DNA of 28,232 nt, from positions 1 through 28,232 of the forward strand of contig JBMOJH010000042.1 in assembly GCA_049316905.1 (NCBI GenBank), in the 5' to 3' direction. Positions 21,539 to 28,232 of the stretch are shown here, piece by piece. This DNA is from CAIPVR01 sp049316905 (GTDB lineage: Bacteria; Actinomycetota; Acidimicrobiia; Acidimicrobiales; Microtrichaceae). A program made the translations under genes and the position numbers. Numbering within the stretch: position 1 is the first letter of the stretch; each line of letters begins with the position of its first letter. The notes under the pieces were generated by a model. That model saw nothing but the letters and a program-made list of their open reading frames with translations, made no database searches and was not told where the DNA came from.

Positions 21539-23142
21539 CCGCCACGGCGCCGCCACCGGCCGCGGGATCGCGGACCGGGGCGTCCACCGACGGGACGTTG
21601 CCGGCACCGGCGGCCGCGATCTTCTTCCTCGGTGCCCTCGGCGGGATCCAGGCCGTCGATCCCACCATCGCCAGCACCGCACTCGTCAAGGCCTCGCGGG
21701 GACTGTCGATGGAGGGCGGCATGATCGCCCTGGCCGCCAGCCTCTCGACCCTCGTGCTGGCTGCGACGGTGATCTCCGCGGGCCTGCTCGGTGACCGCCT
21801 GGGATGGCGCCGCCTGCTCACCGCCGGACTCCTGCTCGCCGTCGTCGGCGACCTGTCGGCGGCCCTGGCGCCGGCGGCGCCGGTGTACCTGTTCGGCCGG
21901 GCCGTGGCCGGGCTCGGCCTGGGCGCCGTGTTCGCCGCATCGTTCGCCTACATCCGGATCATCACGCCCAGGGATCGGATGGCCCGGGCCCTGGGCCTCT
22001 ACTCCGCGAGCGGGTCCGTCGTCCTGGTGGTCTTCAGCTTCGTGGGAGGCCTGCTCGCGTCGTTCGAGTGGCGGGCGGCGTTCCTGCTGATCCCCGTGGC
22101 CTGTGTGGTCTCCGTCGCGGTCGCCCGTGTGGTCCTGCCGCTGACGGGCCGGCGGGCCGACGGACCGGCCGACGTTCCGGGTCAGGTGCTCCTGGCCCTG
22201 GGCATCGTCGGGGTGCTGTTCGGGATCAGCCACCTCTCGAAGGGGGTGGGCGAGCCGCTGTTCTGGGGACCGGTCCTGGCCGGCGTGGTCCTCCTCGGCG
22301 CGTTCTCGCTGGTCGAGTCCCGGGGCGCGCACCCGTTCTTCCCGCTCGCCGTCCTGCGCCACCCGCTGTTCCTCGGGGCCCTGACCGCCGGCTTCATCTA
22401 CAACTTCGCCCAGAGCTCGACGATCCTGCAGTTCTCCAACCTGTGGCAGTACGTGGCCGGGCTGGCTCCGGTGCGGGTCTCCCTGGGCCTGCTCCCGTTC
22501 CTCCTCGTCGGCATCGCCGCCGCGCTGATCACCGGCCGCCTGCTCACCCGTGGCATGTCCAACGGCACGGCCATCCTGGCGGGTGGCGTCATCGCCGCCG
22601 CCGGCGGTGCCGCCACGCTGCTGCACTCCGACGGACGCTCGTATCTGACCCTCGTTCCGGCGCTCCTGCTCCTGGGCTTCGGCGCCACGATGGCGTCGAT
22701 CCCGTACGGCGGGCTCGTCGTGAAGGCGGCGTCGGGGAAGCTGGCGTCGTTCTACGGTCCGATCACGTCGTCGAGGACCACGTTCGGTCAGGTGGCGTAT
22801 GCGCTCGGCCTTGCCCTGTCGACGGTGATGGTGGACAAGCTCACCACCGGCGGGGTGGTTCGCCGGCTGACCGCTGCGGGCGTCCCGCCCGCGCGGACCG
22901 CGAGCGCCCTCGACGGCCTCGGCGTGTACGTGCGCACCGGGAAGGACCCGTCGACCGCGCTGGGCGAGCAGGCGCTCGCCGTCGCGCGCCAGTCCTACAC
23001 CAACTCGTTCAAGATCACGATGGTCGCGGTCGGAGCGGCGTGCCTGCTGGCGGGGGTCGTGGGCCGGGTCCTGCTGGGCCGGGCGGCGGCCGCCGAGAGG
23101 GCGGCGGACGCGGATGACACTCCGGTGGCAACCCCCGCCTGA
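21535..23142 (+). CDS. MFS transporter, 14-TM DHA2 type
   Basis: A 535-residue major facilitator of the drug:H+ antiporter-2 (14-helix) class. The A-motif loop appears as GLLGDRLGWRRLL and the mirrored motif C region as the glycine-rich SASGSVVLVVFSFVGGLLASFEWRAAFLL. The order of hydrophobic segments gives about 14 helices, with a polar loop at about residues 445-495. Residues 1-20 are hydrophilic (Pro/Ala/Thr). GTG 21535 overlaps the amidase stop as GTGA, so translation is probably coupled. DHA2 proteins usually export hydrophobic or amphiphilic compounds; here the likely cargo is the substrate or product of the amidase, which is inference. Confidence 0.93.
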   Translation: MTATAPPPAAGSRTGASTDGTLPAPAAAIFFLGALGGIQAVDPTIASTALVKASRGLSMEGGMIALAASLSTLVLAATVISAGLLGDRLGWRRLLTAGLLLAVVGDLSAALAPAAPVYLFGRAVAGLGLGAVFAASFAYIRIITPRDRMARALGLYSASGSVVLVVFSFVGGLLASFEWRAAFLLIPVACVVSVAVARVVLPLTGRRADGPADVPGQVLLALGIVGVLFGISHLSKGVGEPLFWGPVLAGVVLLGAFSLVESRGAHPFFPLAVLRHPLFLGALTAGFIYNFAQSSTILQFSNLWQYVAGLAPVRVSLGLLPFLLVGIAAALITGRLLTRGMSNGTAILAGGVIAAAGGAATLLHSDGRSYLTLVPALLLLGFGATMASIPYGGLVVKAASGKLASFYGPITSSRTTFGQVAYALGLALSTVMVDKLTTGGVVRRLTAAGVPPARTASALDGLGVYVRTGKDPSTALGEQALAVARQSYTNSFKITMVAVGAACLLAGVVGRVLLGRAAAAERAADADDTPVATPA

Positions 23143-23200
23143 TCCGGCGGATCCGGCGGACCGGTGCCGTATCGCTGCGACATGGGTAGAACCTCTGTCG

Positions 23201-23206
23201 TAGGGT
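23201..23206 (+). promoter_or_regulatory. -10 box of the RidA-family gene (leaderless)
   Basis: TAGGGT matches TANNNT and is followed by six bases and ATG 23213. There is no Shine-Dalgarno. It shows that the RidA-CGNR pair can be transcribed independently of the amidase-MFS pair. Confidence 0.6.
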
Positions 23207-23212
23207 GCAGCC

Positions 23213-23725
23213 ATGGATGTGGACGCCACCTCGGCGGAACGGCGGTTGGCGGAGTTGGGCATCGAACTGCCGCCGCCCCTGCCGCCCTTCGGTGACTACG
23301 TTCCTGCGGTCCGGTCCGGATCGCAGCTCTGGGTGGGCGGACACTTCGGCACGCGGCCCGACGGCTCCATCCTCACGGGCAAGGTGGGCCGCGACCTCAC
23401 CGCCGAGGACGCTCTCGAGGCGGCGAGGTCGGCCGCGGTGAATCTCCTGGCGACGGTGCGCGCCGAGCTGGGATCGCTGGACCAGGTGGACCGGGTCGTC
23501 CGGGTGTACGGGGTGGTCAACTCGGCGCCGGACTTCATCGGCCAGACGGCGGTGATCGACGCGGCCTCCGCCGTGCTCGTGTCGGTGTTCGGTGAACGGG
23601 GCCGGCACGCACGCCTGGCGGTCGGGGTCGCGGCCCTGCCCGGCGACCTCGTCCTCGAGGTCGAGGCCGTCCTCGACGTCCGGGCCGCGGAGCCGACGGG
23701 AGGTGCCGACCGTGGCGAGCGGTGA
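23213..23725 (+). CDS. RidA family (YjgF/YER057c/UK114) protein
   Basis: A 170-residue member of the RidA family, most like the YjgF_YER057c_UK114_like_1 subgroup. RidA itself hydrolyses reactive enamines/imines formed by PLP enzymes; subgroup members differ and many lack proven activity. The family pattern is clear: LWVGGHFGTRPDGSI, DLTAEDALEAARSAAVNLLATVRAELGSLDQVDRVVRVYGVVNSAPDF, then RHARLAVGVAALPGDLVLEVEAVLDV. The GRHARLAVGVAALP stretch holds an arginine in the place where RidA has its catalytic Arg region. The tail after about 155 is low complexity. ATG 23213 has a leaderless -10. The stop overlaps the CGNR gene by 14 bases. Confidence 0.9.
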   Translation: MDVDATSAERRLAELGIELPPPLPPFGDYVPAVRSGSQLWVGGHFGTRPDGSILTGKVGRDLTAEDALEAARSAAVNLLATVRAELGSLDQVDRVVRVYGVVNSAPDFIGQTAVIDAASAVLVSVFGERGRHARLAVGVAALPGDLVLEVEAVLDVRAAEPTGGADRGER

Positions 23726-24284
23726 TCCCGAGTTCGAGTTCGGTGGCCGGCTGTCGCTCGACCTCACCTGGACGGTGCGGTTCCGCGCGGTCGAGCCCGT
23801 CGAACTGCTGCGCGGTCCGAACGCCCTCCGCCGGTGGATCACCGCCGCGGTCGCACCGGTGCGCGAACCGGTCGACGCGGCGGACCTGGCCGAGGCGATC
23901 CGCCTGCGGGAGGCGATCTACCGCTCGGCCCGGGCGGTCATCGACGGCGAGGTGCCGCGCGGCCGGGACCGTAGGACGATCAACGAGTGGGCCGCCCGCC
24001 CCGCGCCGTATCGGCAGCTCGAACGGTCCGGCGGCGCCGTCACCGTGCTCCTTCCCGAGGCGAGGGTCGGGTCGGCCCTCGCCGCCGTCGCCGCGGACGC
24101 GGTCGACCTGCTCTCGGCCGGCGACGGTCGGCTCCGGGTGTGCGAGGGGCCCAGTTGCTCGCTCGTGTTCCACGATTCGTCGAGACCGGGCCGACGGCGC
24201 TGGTGCTCCGCCGAGCGGTGCGGCAACCGGGTGAACACCACCGCCTACCGCCGGCGCAGGGCGGATGGGGAACCCGCCGACTGA
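23712..24284 (+). CDS. ABATE/CGNR zinc-finger putative regulator
   Basis: A 190-residue protein with an N-terminal stress-induced (ABATE-like) domain, beginning FGGRLSLDLTWTVRFR, and a C-terminal CGNR zinc finger. The finger is complete: Cys144 and Cys149 in CEGPSC, Cys165 and Cys170 in CSAERC, directly followed by GNR, then a basic tail RRRRADGEP. CGNR proteins are common putative transcription factors in actinobacteria; targets are unknown. GTG 23712 overlaps the RidA gene by 14 bases; GTG 23703 is a possible alternative. The RidA-CGNR pair is one operon, and the CGNR protein could control it or the neighbouring amidase-MFS operon. Confidence 0.9.
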   Translation: MASGDPEFEFGGRLSLDLTWTVRFRAVEPVELLRGPNALRRWITAAVAPVREPVDAADLAEAIRLREAIYRSARAVIDGEVPRGRDRRTINEWAARPAPYRQLERSGGAVTVLLPEARVGSALAAVAADAVDLLSAGDGRLRVCEGPSCSLVFHDSSRPGRRRWCSAERCGNRVNTTAYRRRRADGEPAD

Positions 24285-24295
24285 AGGGATCGGGG

Positions 24296-24688
24296 CTAGG
24301 TCCCCCGCACGTCCCGGCGTTCCATCCGGGGCATGCCCGGGGTGGTCTCGTTGATCGCCCAGCTGATGACGACCTCGGGGGTGATGCGGAACCGCGGTGC
24401 ACCGTCGACCTCCTCGACCACCGCGCGGCCGATGACCTTGACGCCGCGGGGCGCCCACGGATCGACCGTCGCGAGGTCGTCGATGACCAGGGTCGCCCGC
24501 GGGTTGCTGCGGACGTTGCGGTACCGGACCGTGCGGGTGATGTCGAAGCCCGCGGTGACGATGTCGTCGCCGTCCAGCTCGAAGGTCACCGGGGCCACGT
24601 CGGGCCGGCCCGTGGTGGAGGCGGTGGCGAAGCGCATCAGCGGCTGCGAGGTGAGGTAGGCGCGCTCGGCGTCGGTGAACGCGCTCAT
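24296..24688 (-). CDS. PPOX-class FMN/F420-dependent protein
   Basis: A 130-residue protein of the pyridoxamine-5'-phosphate-oxidase-like split-barrel family, PPOX class; in F420-producing actinobacteria many members use F420H2 rather than FMN. The pattern is clear: AERAYLTSQPLMRFATASTTGRPDVAPVTFELDGDDIVTAG, then RTVRYRNVRSNPRATLVIDDL, and APRGVKVIGRAVVEE. ATG 24688 overlaps the stop of the upstream gene as ATGA, so it is the second gene of a two-gene operon. This operon lies across a SoxR box from soxR, which suggests a role in the response to redox-active compounds; substrate is unknown. Confidence 0.88.
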   Translation of the reverse strand: MSAFTDAERAYLTSQPLMRFATASTTGRPDVAPVTFELDGDDIVTAGFDITRTVRYRNVRSNPRATLVIDDLATVDPWAPRGVKVIGRAVVEEVDGAPRFRITPEVVISWAINETTPGMPRMERRDVRGT

Positions 24689-24969
24689 GCCGGCGCTCCC
24701 GGCCCCATCGGCGGCGCGAGCGGGAACACGTCGAGGTCCCACCACCTCGCCATCGGCAGGGTGCGGACCGTGGTGGCCGCGTCGTCCACGTCCTCCGCGA
24801 ATGTCTCGATGAAGACGGTTCCGCGTGCGAGGGAGAGGTGGATCGACCCCACCCGACCCTCGTCGGTGAGGGTCGCCACCCGGGCCTGCTCCTCGGGGAT
24901 GACCGCAGCGACCTCGTCCATCGCCGTGCCCTCCTTGAACGTGCAGACCGTCATGAACGGTGATCTCAA
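24685..24969 (-). CDS. Small protein, muconolactone isomerase/YciI-like barrel (tentative), first gene of the SoxR-controlled operon
   Basis: A 94-residue protein. From residue 15 it reads TAMDEVAAVIPEEQARVATLTDEGRVGSIHLSLARGTVFIETFAEDVDDA..., ending MARWWDLDVFPL. This is the pattern of a dimeric alpha/beta-barrel of the muconolactone isomerase / YciI / antibiotic-monooxygenase type, but I cannot name the member. The start is TTG 24969, because GGAGGAA (24976-24982 on the minus strand) lies six bases ahead of it, while the ATG at 24954 is too far from that site. Its stop overlaps the PPOX start (ATGA). The leader contains two 17-bp direct repeats. Confidence 0.65.
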   Translation of the reverse strand: MRSPFMTVCTFKEGTAMDEVAAVIPEEQARVATLTDEGRVGSIHLSLARGTVFIETFAEDVDDAATTVRTLPMARWWDLDVFPLAPPMGPGAPA

Positions 24970-24975
24970 CGTGGG

Positions 24976-24982
24976 TTCCTCC
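24976..24982 (-). promoter_or_regulatory. Ribosome binding site deciding a TTG start
   Basis: On the minus strand this reads GGAGGAA with six bases to TTG 24969. The ATG at 24954 would leave over 20 bases, so TTG is preferred. Confidence 0.65.
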
Positions 24983-24985
24983 GTG

Positions 24986-25019
24986 TTCGTGTGGGGGTGT
25001 CATTCGTGTGGGGGTGTCG
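24986..25019. repeat. Two 17-bp tandem direct repeats in the SoxR-operon leader
   Basis: TTCGTGTGGGGGTGTC plus one base occurs at 24986-25002 (last base A) and 25003-25019 (last base G), 16 of 17 identical. The pair lies between the SoxR box and the minus-strand operon, in its predicted 5' leader. Confidence 0.9.
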
Positions 25020-25037
25020 TGCGCCGACACCTTCACA

Positions 25038-25055
25038 CCTCAACCAAGGTTGAGG
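25038..25055. promoter_or_regulatory. SoxR box between soxR and the PPOX operon
   Basis: CCTCAACCAAGGTTGAGG has eight-base arms around a two-base centre and keeps both half-sites of the known SoxR operator, CCTCAA-n6-TTGAGG (E. coli soxS: CCTCAAGTTAACTTGAGG). On the minus strand TTGACC (25059-25054) is a -35 that overlaps the box edge, with a weak -10 near 25030, giving the 18-20-bp spacer that MerR-type activators act on. On plus it lies just ahead of the soxR -10. Confidence 0.9.
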
Positions 25056-25063
25056 TCAAGCGG

Positions 25064-25069
25064 TAGGTT
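25064..25069 (+). promoter_or_regulatory. -10 box of soxR (leaderless)
   Basis: TAGGTT fits TANNNT and is followed by six bases and GTG 25076. SoxR bound at 25038-25055 would cover the upstream part of this promoter, so autoregulation is likely. Confidence 0.6.
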
Positions 25070-25075
25070 GTCGGC

Positions 25076-25561
25076 GTGCCCGCCGGATCCACGTCGTTCC
25101 ACGAACTGTCCGTCGGGCAGGTGGCGGAACGCAGCGGCACCACCGTGTCGGCGCTCCACTTCTACGAGCGTGAGGGCCTCATCTCGAGCAGCCGCAACGC
25201 GGGCAACCAGCGCCGCTACGGACGCGACACGCTCCGGCGCCTGGCCGTGATCAGGGCGGCCCAGGCCGTGGGGATCCCGCTCGCGACCATTCGTGCCGCA
25301 CTCGAGGACCTGCCGGAGCGGCGCACCCCGACCCAGGCCGACTGGGCGGTCCTCGGCGATCGCTGGCGCGGTGAACTCGAGGCCCGGATCGAACAGCTCG
25401 AGCGCCTCCGCGACGACCTGGCGAAGTGCATCGGTTGTGGCTGCCTGTCCTTCGAGCGGTGCCATCTCGTGAACCCGCAGGACGCCGTGGCGGCAGAGGG
25501 CCCCGGCCCCCGTCGCCTACTGGCGGGTGCGCCGCGTCCGGGTGTGCCTCCGGTGGCCTGA
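25076..25561 (+). CDS. soxR: Redox-sensing MerR-family regulator SoxR
   Basis: A 161-residue MerR-family activator that carries a [2Fe-2S] cluster and switches on genes when the cluster is oxidised by redox-cycling drugs; in actinobacteria the usual targets handle secondary metabolites. The winged helix reads VGQVAERSGTTVSALHFYEREGLISSSRNAGNQRRY. The cluster ligands are Cys118, Cys121, Cys123 and Cys129 in KCIGCGCLSFERC, the exact SoxR signature, with E. coli ligands at 119, 122, 124 and 130. The C-terminal tail beyond the cluster is somewhat extended and Pro-rich. GTG 25076 is chosen because it follows a leaderless -10 by six bases. It is divergent from a two-gene operon across the SoxR box and converges with a cupin gene. 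Confidence 0.97.
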   Translation: MPAGSTSFHELSVGQVAERSGTTVSALHFYEREGLISSSRNAGNQRRYGRDTLRRLAVIRAAQAVGIPLATIRAALEDLPERRTPTQADWAVLGDRWRGELEARIEQLERLRDDLAKCIGCGCLSFERCHLVNPQDAVAAEGPGPRRLLAGAPRPGVPPVA

Positions 25562-25598
25562 CGCAGGTCCTCGCCGCCGTTCCGACCGCGACGGCCCC

Positions 25599-26018
25599 TC
25601 AGCGCGGCCGGTGCTCGGTGCCGAGGCCGGCGGTGATGAACAGCGCGGTGGCCGAGCCGTCCACGTCCATCGTGTGCCACACGCCGGGGGCGTTGACCGC
25701 GGCCTGACCCGGAGAGAGCGAGACAGTGCGACGCCCGCCGTCGGGCAGCTCCTGGTGCAGCGTGGGCGCACCGGCCACGCAGACCACCACCTCGTGACCG
25801 TGTGGGTGCATCTCCCAGGAGTCCCACGGGCCGTCGAACGTGTGCCAGCTCACGAGCCGACCCTCGGCCCCGTCGCCCGCGGTGGCCTCCCCGTAGCGGC
25901 CGTACCAGTCCATCGTCCCGTCGAAGGGCGGCAACACCTCCGCGGTGGCGCCGAGGCCGAGGTGCAGCGGCGTGGCGGTCAGATCGATCGGGTCGTCGGG
26001 GGGCGCATCGCGATCCAT
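25599..26018 (-). CDS. Cupin domain protein
   Basis: A 139-residue single-domain cupin. Cupin motif 1 has the histidine-rich stretch EMHPHGHEVVVCVAGAPTLHQE, and motif 2 is SLSPGQAAVNAPGVWHTMDV. A metal ion held by these histidines is expected. The enzymatic role cannot be told; many such proteins bind small molecules or act as dioxygenases or isomerases. ATG 26018 fits the domain, with a hydrophilic 15-residue lead. It converges with soxR (37 bases between stops) and is divergent from the FUSC gene with 69 bases between starts. Confidence 0.88.
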   Translation of the reverse strand: MDRDAPPDDPIDLTATPLHLGLGATAEVLPPFDGTMDWYGRYGEATAGDGAEGRLVSWHTFDGPWDSWEMHPHGHEVVVCVAGAPTLHQELPDGGRRTVSLSPGQAAVNAPGVWHTMDVDGSATALFITAGLGTEHRPR

Positions 26019-26087
26019 GCCGGGAGTCTCGCCGCCCCGACCACCCGGGTGCGACGGATTCCACCCCGGTGCTGGCAGGATCGGTCG

Positions 26088-28232
26088 ATGGACCCGGTGG
26101 CCACGGTGCGCGGCTGGTTCGCCGGCTCCCCGGAGGACCCGCAGGGTGCGGTGCTGCGGCGGGCTGTGCGGGTGACGGTCGTGGCCGTGCCGTTGTTCGT
26201 CGTCCTCGGCCCGGTGCTCGGCATCGACGGTGCCGCGGCCCCGGCGGTCCTCGCCACCTTCACCCTCGGGTCGTTCGCCGACTTCGCCGGCCCGCCCCGG
26301 CGCCGCCTGGTCCGGTACCTCGTGACGGGGGCGGTGGCCGCCGCGCTCATGCCGGTGGCCGAGGTGACGGCGCGCGTGTCGCCGGTGCTGGTCGTGGCGG
26401 CCACCTTCGTCGTCGCCCTGCTCGCGTTCTTCTGCGGCGTGCTGGGCGGCGCGTTCTACGCCGCCCGGTTCCCGGTCCTCGTGGCCTTCCTGCTCACCGC
26501 CTGCTCGGCCCCGCTCGGTGACGACCTCGCCCCGCTCGTGTTCGGATGGGCGGTGGGGACGGTGTGCATCGCCGTCGCCGCCGTGACGCTGTGGCCGGCA
26601 CCGGTGCGGTTCCCCGTCCGCCGACTCTCCGGCGCCGCGGCGCGCCTGGCCGGGCGCCGCCTGCAGGAGCTCTGCGCCGGTGCCGACACCCGGGCCACCG
26701 ACCGTCGCCTCGGCGAGGTGCTCGACCGCCTCCGTTCGACCTCCCGGGAAGCGCACCTGCACCCCGGCGGCCTGGCCCGCGACCAGCGGCTGGTGGCGGA
26801 GATCGCGCACCAGGTGGAGCGGGTGGTGGCCGCGATCGAACTCGTCGACCCGGCCGCGGTGCGCTCCCCGGCGCCGGAGTCGCACATCGGTGAGGCCCGC
26901 CTGGCCGACGCGGTGGTGGACGTCACCACCCGGGTGGACGAGGTGCTGTCGGCCACGCCGGCGGTGGCCGCGGCGGCCGACCCGCTGCCGGTCGCCGCAC
27001 TGGACCGGGCCATGGCCGACCAGCTCGACGCGGCGTCGGACCTGCTCGGATCGGCGACGGGTCACGACCCGGGCGGCACCGGCACCGCCCGGTCGACCGT
27101 GGCGGAGCTGGCCGCGGTGACGCCGGTGCGGGCGGTCGGCAGCGCCACGGTCGTGCTCGCCGAACTCGTCGAGGCATGGCGCACGGGGCACGCGGTGCCG
27201 CGGGCCACGACACTCGGCATCCGTCGCGGGGACGACCCCGTCACCACCCTGCGGACCCACCTGGCGCTGCGCTCGCTCTGGCTCCGCAACGCGATCCGGG
27301 CCGGGGTGGCGCTCTCGGTGGCGATGGCCGCGGTGCAGGTGGGGTTGGGGGCCGGCCACGGCTTCTGGATCGTGCTCGGCACCTACAGCGTCCTGCGGGC
27401 CGACGCGGCGACGATCCGGCGCTCGGCGCGGGCGTCACTGGTGGGCGGTGCCGTCGGGTTCGTGGTGGCGGTCGTGGTGGTGGTGGCCACCGAGGCGGTC
27501 ACGCCGCTGGGGTGGGTCCTGTTCCCGGTGGCGCTCTTCATCGCCTGCTGGTCGGGTCGTTTCCGGCCGGAGGTCGCCTCGGCCTCGTTCACCGTCTACG
27601 TGGTGCTGCTCTTCACGCTCGTGCAGCCGGAAGGGCCGACGATCGCCGGGACCCGTCTGGTGAACGTCGCGATCGGCGCGGGAATCGCGATCGTCGTCGG
27701 CACGCTGCTGTGGCCCCGCGTGGGCACCGTGCCCGAGGGGTCGCTCGCCGACCTGGTGGAGCGCGCGGCGGGGTTCCTCCGGGCCCGCAGCGCAGCGGTC
27801 ACCGGCACCGGCCCAGCGGTCGACGGGGCCTCGCCGGTGCCACCCCCCGGTGACCCGATGGCCCTCCTCACCGAGCTCGACCGGGTGCTCGACATGCTCG
27901 CCACCTCCGCGCCGGCCAGCGTGCCCACCGGCGTGCGCGAGCCGCTGATCGCAACCGTGGACGCTGCGGTCGGGACCGTCGCGCTGCTCGCCGGCGAGAG
28001 CGAGCGGATGGGCATGGTGACCGCGGGCGACCTGCAGGCGTTCGCGACCGACCCGGAGGCCGCCACGGCGCTCGACGCGGACACCTCCCGTTCGGTCGAG
28101 CGGCTCGAGGCGCTGGCCGGCGGGATCCGTCACCACCGTCGTCCCCGGTCAGCGCACGACGGCGACGGCGGGCCGGCCGGTCCACTGCTCGACCTGGCCG
28201 GCCGACGCCTCGCCGGAGCGGTGGATCCGTCC
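26088..28232 (+). CDS. FUSC family membrane protein (partial, runs off the right edge)
   Basis: An open frame of 715 codons without a stop before the window ends, so the C-terminus is missing. It has the two-block layout of the fusaric-acid-resistance/FUSC family: hydrophobic segments at residues about 25-180 (including GIDGAAAPAVLATFTLGSFADF), a long soluble helical region about 185-395, then a second block from about 398 (RNAIRAGVALSVAMAAVQVGLGAGHGFWIVLGTYSVLR) to about 545 (VNVAIGAGIAIVVGTLLWPR), and a helical soluble tail. Family members include aromatic-acid and drug exporters such as AaeB and YccS. ATG 26088 has CAGGAT six bases ahead, a weak leaderless -10. Substrate is unknown. Confidence 0.88.
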   Translation, partial: MDPVATVRGWFAGSPEDPQGAVLRRAVRVTVVAVPLFVVLGPVLGIDGAAAPAVLATFTLGSFADFAGPPRRRLVRYLVTGAVAAALMPVAEVTARVSPVLVVAATFVVALLAFFCGVLGGAFYAARFPVLVAFLLTACSAPLGDDLAPLVFGWAVGTVCIAVAAVTLWPAPVRFPVRRLSGAAARLAGRRLQELCAGADTRATDRRLGEVLDRLRSTSREAHLHPGGLARDQRLVAEIAHQVERVVAAIELVDPAAVRSPAPESHIGEARLADAVVDVTTRVDEVLSATPAVAAAADPLPVAALDRAMADQLDAASDLLGSATGHDPGGTGTARSTVAELAAVTPVRAVGSATVVLAELVEAWRTGHAVPRATTLGIRRGDDPVTTLRTHLALRSLWLRNAIRAGVALSVAMAAVQVGLGAGHGFWIVLGTYSVLRADAATIRRSARASLVGGAVGFVVAVVVVVATEAVTPLGWVLFPVALFIACWSGRFRPEVASASFTVYVVLLFTLVQPEGPTIAGTRLVNVAIGAGIAIVVGTLLWPRVGTVPEGSLADLVERAAGFLRARSAAVTGTGPAVDGASPVPPPGDPMALLTELDRVLDMLATSAPASVPTGVREPLIATVDAAVGTVALLAGESERMGMVTAGDLQAFATDPEAATALDADTSRSVERLEALAGGIRHHRRPRSAHDGDGGPAGPLLDLAGRRLAGAVDPS

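Noticed and set aside
21418..23262. 614-codon open frame on the minus strand opposite the MFS gene
   Set aside because: It is Arg/Glu/Gln-rich shadow sequence with no recognisable fold; the plus-strand MFS protein explains the region.

Overview
The window is a high-GC (mostly about 70% or more), gene-dense piece of an actinobacterial chromosome. Several things point to Actinomycetota: an amt-glnB-glnD cluster, a HemQ-type coproheme decarboxylase, an LmeA/DUF2993 protein, a PAC2 protein, a CGNR zinc-finger protein, DUF427, frequent GTG starts, and many genes with a TANNNT -10 box only 6-8 bases before the start codon (leaderless transcripts). A class such as Acidimicrobiia is plausible, but the sequence read alone cannot prove it. 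There are 26 protein-coding genes; the last runs off the right edge. I see no rRNA, tRNA, IS element, prophage or CRISPR array.

Layout. 1-131: a 17-bp tandem array at the left edge and a perfect 14-bp hairpin. 132-4290: a TauE/SafE permease, FdhD and an FdhF/YdeP-type molybdopterin oxidoreductase; fdhD and fdhF share a GTGA overlap. 4323-7931 (minus): a large winged-helix/NTPase/TPR-like regulator followed by a homocysteine S-methyltransferase. 8010-9576: HemQ and an LmeA-like protein. 9598-11315 (minus): DUF427, an unknown 93-residue protein and an epoxide-hydrolase-like enzyme in one tight operon. 11332-12057: a conserved-looking unknown protein and a 60-residue four-cysteine protein. 12199-16254: ammonium transporter, PII (Tyr51) and the PII nucleotidylyltransferase GlnD, preceded by a GlnR-like operator and a leader hairpin. 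16279-18375: NUDIX hydrolase, PAC2 protein, GNAT acetyltransferase.

18483-20200 (minus) is a pair of overlapping membrane-protein genes (an unknown protein and a PIG-V-like GT-C glycosyltransferase) of visibly lower GC, a candidate for horizontal acquisition. 20522-24284 holds an N-terminal-cysteine amidase of the choloylglycine hydrolase family overlapping a 14-TM MFS exporter, then a RidA-family protein overlapping a CGNR regulator: a plausible amide or xenobiotic handling module. 24296-25561 is a SoxR divergon: soxR on plus and a two-gene operon (small ferredoxin-like-barrel protein and PPOX flavin/F420 protein) on minus, with a textbook SoxR box between them. The window ends with a cupin protein and a FUSC-family membrane protein.

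The most interesting signals are the SoxR divergon with its unusual target operon, the systematic leaderless promoters (which reassign the NUDIX start), the GlnR-like site plus hairpin ahead of amt, the repeated GTGA overlaps, the edge 17-bp array, and the low-GC GT-C pair. I did not find a clearly undescribed multi-gene system; the amidase/MFS/RidA/CGNR cluster and the SoxR-controlled pair are the best candidates for new biology.
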